DNA of 8,770 bases, taken from the NCBI GenBank assembly GCA_002368955.1, contig DFDY01000183.1, forward strand, positions 1-8,770, read 5' to 3'. Origin of the DNA: Bacteroidales bacterium UBA3816 (GTDB taxonomy: Bacteria > Bacteroidota > Bacteroidia > Bacteroidales > P3). The translations under genes were made by a program, and so were the position numbers. Position 1 is the first letter of the stretch, and each line of letters begins with the position of its first letter. The notes below the pieces were generated by a model, which searched no databases, had not been told where the DNA came from, and saw only the letters and a program-made list of their open reading frames with translations. Positions 6,063 through 8,770 of this stretch are shown piece after piece.

Positions 6063-7243
6063 TGCAAATGAATGGTTTAAGAAACTTTATCGACAAGATT
6101 AAACCCACCTTCAGCGAGGGCGGCAAACTGAGCTGGCTTTCGCAGACTTTCGGCGGGTTTGAGACTTTCGCTTTCACCCCCAACAAGGTGACCAAGCGCG
6201 GAAGCCACGTGCGCGACGCCGTGGACCTGAAACGCGCCATGATTACGGTTGTGATTGCCTTGGTGCCCGCCATGCTGTTCGGCATGTGGAACATCGGCTA
6301 CCAGACTTCTGAGGCCCGCATGGCTATGGGGCTGGAAGGCTTTGGATGGTGGTACTGCCTATGGTTCGGCTTTGTGCGCATGCTTCCCATGATTGTGGTG
6401 AGCTATGTGGTTGGCCTTGGCATTGAGTTTACCTACGCCCAAATTCGTGGCCACGAGGTTTATGAAGGATACCTGGTCTCCGGCTTCATCATACCGATGA
6501 TAGTGCCTGTCACCACCCCCCTGTGGCAGCTTGCCCTGGCTGTTGCCTTTGCGGTCATCTTTGCCAAAGAGGTGTTTGGCGGCACGGGTATGAACTTCCT
6601 CAACCCCGCCTTGGTGGCACGCGCCTTCCTGTTCTTCAGCTATCCCACCCACATGTCGGGAGACAAGGTGTGGATTGCTGCCGACATGTGGGGCAGCGAC
6701 GCCCTGACTGGTGCCACCCCGATGGGAGACCTGGCTACGGGTCTGAAGCCCCAAGCCTCGGCCTTGGACATGATTATCGGCACTATACCTGGCAGCACGT
6801 GCGAGACCTCGGTCATCGCTATTGCACTGGGTGCTATCATCCTGTTGGTGAGCGGTATTGCCAGCTGGCGCACCATGCTGGCCGTCTTTGTGGGCGGCGG
6901 TGCCATGGGCCTGCTGTTCAATGCCATCGGTGCTAACGAGTACATGCAGCTGCCGTTCTACTACCACTTCATCATGGGTGGCTTTGCCTTCGGCGCCGTG
7001 TTTATGGCTACCGACCCCGTCACCAGTGCCCAAACCAACTGTGGCAAGTGGATATACGGCATCTTGATTGGTGCTTTCGCCGTGCTGCTGCGCGTGCTGA
7101 ATCCCGCCTATCCAGAAGGCATGATGCTCAGCATTCTGCTGATGAACTGTTTTGCACCGCTTATCGACCACTGCATCATCCAGTCCAACATCAAGAAACG
7201 CCAACGTCGTGCGTTGGTTGAAGGAAAGGAGGTCAAAGCATGA
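6062..7243 (+). CDS. nqrB: Na+-translocating NADH:quinone reductase subunit B
   Basis: NqrB is the large integral membrane subunit, related to RnfD, that carries a covalent FMN and riboflavin and takes part in Na+ passage. With the ATG at 6062 the product has 393 residues, near the family length. Seen: a polar N-terminal extension typical of NqrB rather than RnfD (FETFAFTPNKVTKRGSHVRD), many hydrophobic segments (for example AMITVVIALVPAMLFGMW and LPMIVVSYVVGLGIEF), the FGGTGMNFLNPALVARAF motif, and TGATP with Thr219 at the position flavinylated in Vibrio NqrB (Thr236). Modification would need an ApbE flavin transferase encoded elsewhere. The start codon shares one base with the nqrA stop (TGATG), and the end overlaps nqrC by four bases (ATGA), pointing to tight translational coupling. 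Confidence 0.95.
   Translation: MQMNGLRNFIDKIKPTFSEGGKLSWLSQTFGGFETFAFTPNKVTKRGSHVRDAVDLKRAMITVVIALVPAMLFGMWNIGYQTSEARMAMGLEGFGWWYCLWFGFVRMLPMIVVSYVVGLGIEFTYAQIRGHEVYEGYLVSGFIIPMIVPVTTPLWQLALAVAFAVIFAKEVFGGTGMNFLNPALVARAFLFFSYPTHMSGDKVWIAADMWGSDALTGATPMGDLATGLKPQASALDMIIGTIPGSTCETSVIAIALGAIILLVSGIASWRTMLAVFVGGGAMGLLFNAIGANEYMQLPFYYHFIMGGFAFGAVFMATDPVTSAQTNCGKWIYGILIGAFAVLLRVLNPAYPEGMMLSILLMNCFAPLIDHCIIQSNIKKRQRRALVEGKEVKA
7227..7232 (+). promoter_or_regulatory. Strong Shine-Dalgarno of nqrC
   Basis: AGGAGG, within the longer match AAAGGAGGT, lies in the last codons of nqrB, seven bases before the nqrC ATG at 7240. Confidence 0.75.
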
Positions 7244-8046
7244 AAAAGTTTAGCAACACATATATTTTCATCTACTCCGCCATTATCGTGGCCATCGCAG
7301 CCGTGCTGCTCACGGTGGTGGCCATGAGCCTGAAGGAGAAACAGAACAACAACATCCGCAACGAGAAAATGCAAGTGCTGTTGCAGGCTATCGGCGTGAA
7401 CTGTACTCGCGACGAAGCCGCTGAGATGTACCAGCAGTATTTCGACCAAGAGCTGACCGTAGGCACTGATGGTACTACCATAAGTGTTTATAACATCAAG
7501 GATGAAAAGATGGAGCAGGGCGAGGTTCGTGCCTTCGACATCAAGTTGAAAGAGCAGCAGACCCTTGAAAAGAGCGGCCAAAAGGGTGCTTTCCCTGTGT
7601 ACGTCTTCAACAAAGACGGAAAGAAGGGTTATGTCATCCCCACCCAGGGCAACGGCCTGTGGGGGCCAGTCTATAGCAATATTGCTCTGGCCGACGACAT
7701 GAACACCGTCATCGGCGTGACCTTCAGCCACGACAGCGAGACCCCCGGTTTGGGTGCCGAAATCACCACTGAGAAATTCCAGGCTCCGTTTATCGGCAAG
7801 CAGATTCTTGACGAGAACGGCCAGGTGGTTTCCATTGCCGTGAAGAAGAATGCCGACGCAGCCGCCATGCACGAGGTTGATGCCATCACTGGTGGCACCA
7901 TGACCTCCAACGGTGTGGACGAGATGCTGCGTGTTGACCTAATGCGCTATCAGAAATTCATCGACGCCAACCGTGGTGCTGTCCCCGCAGCCACTGAGGA
8001 AGGCGCAGTAGAGAATGCTATTGAAGAGGAGGTAACCCATGAGTAA
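7240..8046 (+). CDS. nqrC: Na+-translocating NADH:quinone reductase subunit C
   Basis: NqrC (related to RnfG) is anchored by one N-terminal helix and carries a covalent FMN in its extracytoplasmic FMN-binding domain, relaying electrons within the complex. The 268-residue length fits the family (257 in Vibrio). Seen: one membrane segment at about residues 8-29 (YIFIYSAIIVAIAAVLLTVV), then a soluble domain containing GNGLWGPVYSNIAL, SHDSETPGLGAEI and the flavinylation site DAITGGTMTSNGV, where Thr220 aligns with the FMN-bearing Thr225 of Vibrio NqrC. The usual SGAT is TGGT here, a mild variant. The C-terminus is acidic (EEGAVENAIEEEVTHE). The ATG overlaps the nqrB stop by four bases; the end overlaps nqrD by eight. 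Confidence 0.95.
   Translation: MKKFSNTYIFIYSAIIVAIAAVLLTVVAMSLKEKQNNNIRNEKMQVLLQAIGVNCTRDEAAEMYQQYFDQELTVGTDGTTISVYNIKDEKMEQGEVRAFDIKLKEQQTLEKSGQKGAFPVYVFNKDGKKGYVIPTQGNGLWGPVYSNIALADDMNTVIGVTFSHDSETPGLGAEITTEKFQAPFIGKQILDENGQVVSIAVKKNADAAAMHEVDAITGGTMTSNGVDEMLRVDLMRYQKFIDANRGAVPAATEEGAVENAIEEEVTHE
8027..8032 (+). promoter_or_regulatory. Strong Shine-Dalgarno of nqrD
   Basis: AGGAGG, within GAGGAGGTAA, lies inside the end of nqrC, six bases before the nqrD ATG at 8039. Confidence 0.75.
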
Positions 8047-8659
8047 CTTTTCGAAAATATTCACAACTCCGCTGGCCAAGAACAACCCCATCACCGTGCA
8101 GGTGCTGGGCATATGCTCCTGTCTGGCAGTCACCGCACAACTGAAGCCTGCCGTCGTGATGGCCATCTCGGTCACCGTGGTGGTGGCACTGTCCAACCTG
8201 ATTATTTCCTGCCTGCGCAACACCATCCCGCCCCGTGTCCGTATCATCGTGCAGCTGGTGGTGGTGAGCACCCTCGTCATCCTGGTCAACCAGGTGCTGC
8301 AGGCTTTCGTCTATGACGTGAGCAAGCAGCTGTCGGTGTATGTAGGCCTGATTATCACCAACTGTATCGTCATGGGTCGTTTGGAAGCCTTCGCCATGAG
8401 TCGCAAACCGATGGAGTCTGTCATGGACGGTATCGGCAACGGCTTGGGCTATGGTATCATCCTGGTCATCCTGGGTTTTGTCCGTGAACTTTTCGGCAGT
8501 GGAACCCTCTGGGGCTACCCCGTCATGGAGAAACTGGGCATGTACAAGATTGGCTATGAAAACAACGGCCTGGTCATCATGGCTCCCATGGCACTGATAC
8601 TGGTGGGTCTGATTATCTGGATTCAGCGTACCAAGGACAAAGAGCTTCAAGAAGACTAA
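8039..8659 (+). CDS. nqrD: Na+-translocating NADH:quinone reductase subunit D
   Basis: NqrD (related to RnfE) is a six-helix membrane subunit that pairs with NqrE around an intramembrane 2Fe-2S cluster used for electron transfer across the membrane. The 206-residue length is normal (about 210 in Vibrio). Seen: KNNPITVQVLGICSCLAVT at residues 14-32 with Cys26 in the conserved GxCS position, and GLIITNCIVMGRLEAF with Cys109; these align with Vibrio NqrD Cys29 and Cys112, the cluster ligands. An extra Cys28 follows Cys26. Hydrophobic segments fill most of the chain, and a basic tail (QRTKDKELQED) ends it. The start overlaps the nqrC stop by eight bases behind a strong Shine-Dalgarno. Confidence 0.95.
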   Translation: MSNFSKIFTTPLAKNNPITVQVLGICSCLAVTAQLKPAVVMAISVTVVVALSNLIISCLRNTIPPRVRIIVQLVVVSTLVILVNQVLQAFVYDVSKQLSVYVGLIITNCIVMGRLEAFAMSRKPMESVMDGIGNGLGYGIILVILGFVRELFGSGTLWGYPVMEKLGMYKIGYENNGLVIMAPMALILVGLIIWIQRTKDKELQED

Positions 8660-8696
8660 AGAAACACATACCGTTTAAAAGATAAAAGCAAATATT

Positions 8697-8770
8697 ATGG
8701 AATATATCAATATATTTATCAAGTCGATATTTATCGACAACATGATTTTCGCCTTCTTCCTCGGCATGTG
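8697..8770 (+). CDS. nqrE: Na+-translocating NADH:quinone reductase subunit E, N-terminus only (cut by window edge)
   Basis: Only 24 codons are present before the right edge. The translation begins MEYINIFIKSIFIDNMIFAF and continues FLGM, matching the NqrE N-terminus (in Vibrio VKSIFIENMALSFFLGMC), up to just before the expected first cluster cysteine. NqrE (related to RnfA) is the membrane partner of NqrD. Unlike nqrB-D it does not overlap its neighbour: it starts 37 bases after nqrD with an A-rich leader and no Shine-Dalgarno. Confidence 0.9.
   Translation, partial: MEYINIFIKSIFIDNMIFAFFLGM

Noticed and set aside
6359..7204. Minus-strand open frame opposite nqrB
   Set aside because: The translation is polar and His/Gly-rich, as expected from the complement of hydrophobic codons, with no family resemblance.
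4656..8770. Rnf complex instead of Nqr
   Set aside because: The gene order, the absence of 4Fe-4S motifs in the first subunit, the NqrB-type N-terminal extension and the NqrA-type N-terminus all favour Nqr.

Overview
The window looks like chromosomal DNA from an anaerobic member of the Bacteroidetes, probably order Bacteroidales. Three signs point there. Two intergenic regions carry matches to the Bacteroidetes promoter motif (TTTG, about 19 bases, TAnnTTTG). Most genes lack a Shine-Dalgarno sequence and have A-rich leaders. The AraC-type helix-turn-helix is also of a kind common in this phylum. Genes are moderately GC-rich and the intergenic DNA is distinctly AT-rich. No mobile element, CRISPR array, tRNA or rRNA is visible.

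Layout. Positions 1-476 (minus strand) hold the first 158 codons of a CobW/G3E-family GTPase, a likely metallochaperone, running off the left edge. After a 300-base gap with a good promoter for the plus strand come two closely spaced plus-strand genes. The first (777-1739) is an unusual fusion of a shortened, apparently catalytically dead ThiD-like domain with a C-terminal AraC-type DNA-binding domain. The second (1764-2633) is a choline/thiamine-kinase-like phosphotransferase. A 436-base gap follows, with a 14-base direct repeat, three consecutive hairpins, a T-run and then an AT-rich promoter and leader for aspartate ammonia-lyase (aspA, 3070-4497). A 158-base gap with an elaborate composite stem-loop leads into the Na+-pumping NADH:quinone reductase operon nqrABCDE (4656 to the right edge, nqrE cut off after 24 codons; nqrF is expected beyond).

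How the genes work together. AspA makes fumarate from aspartate, and Nqr oxidises NADH, reduces the quinone pool and pumps Na+. In Bacteroidetes, fumarate is a main anaerobic electron acceptor through fumarate reductase, so the right half reads as part of an anaerobic respiratory module. In the left half, the ThiD-AraC fusion may sense a small molecule (HMP-like or another vitamer) and control itself and the adjacent kinase. That is inference from architecture and position.

Most worth a second look: the degenerate ThiD-AraC sensor fusion, the composite stem-loop before nqrA, and strong Shine-Dalgarno sequences at exactly the three overlapping nqr junctions in a phylum that rarely uses them.
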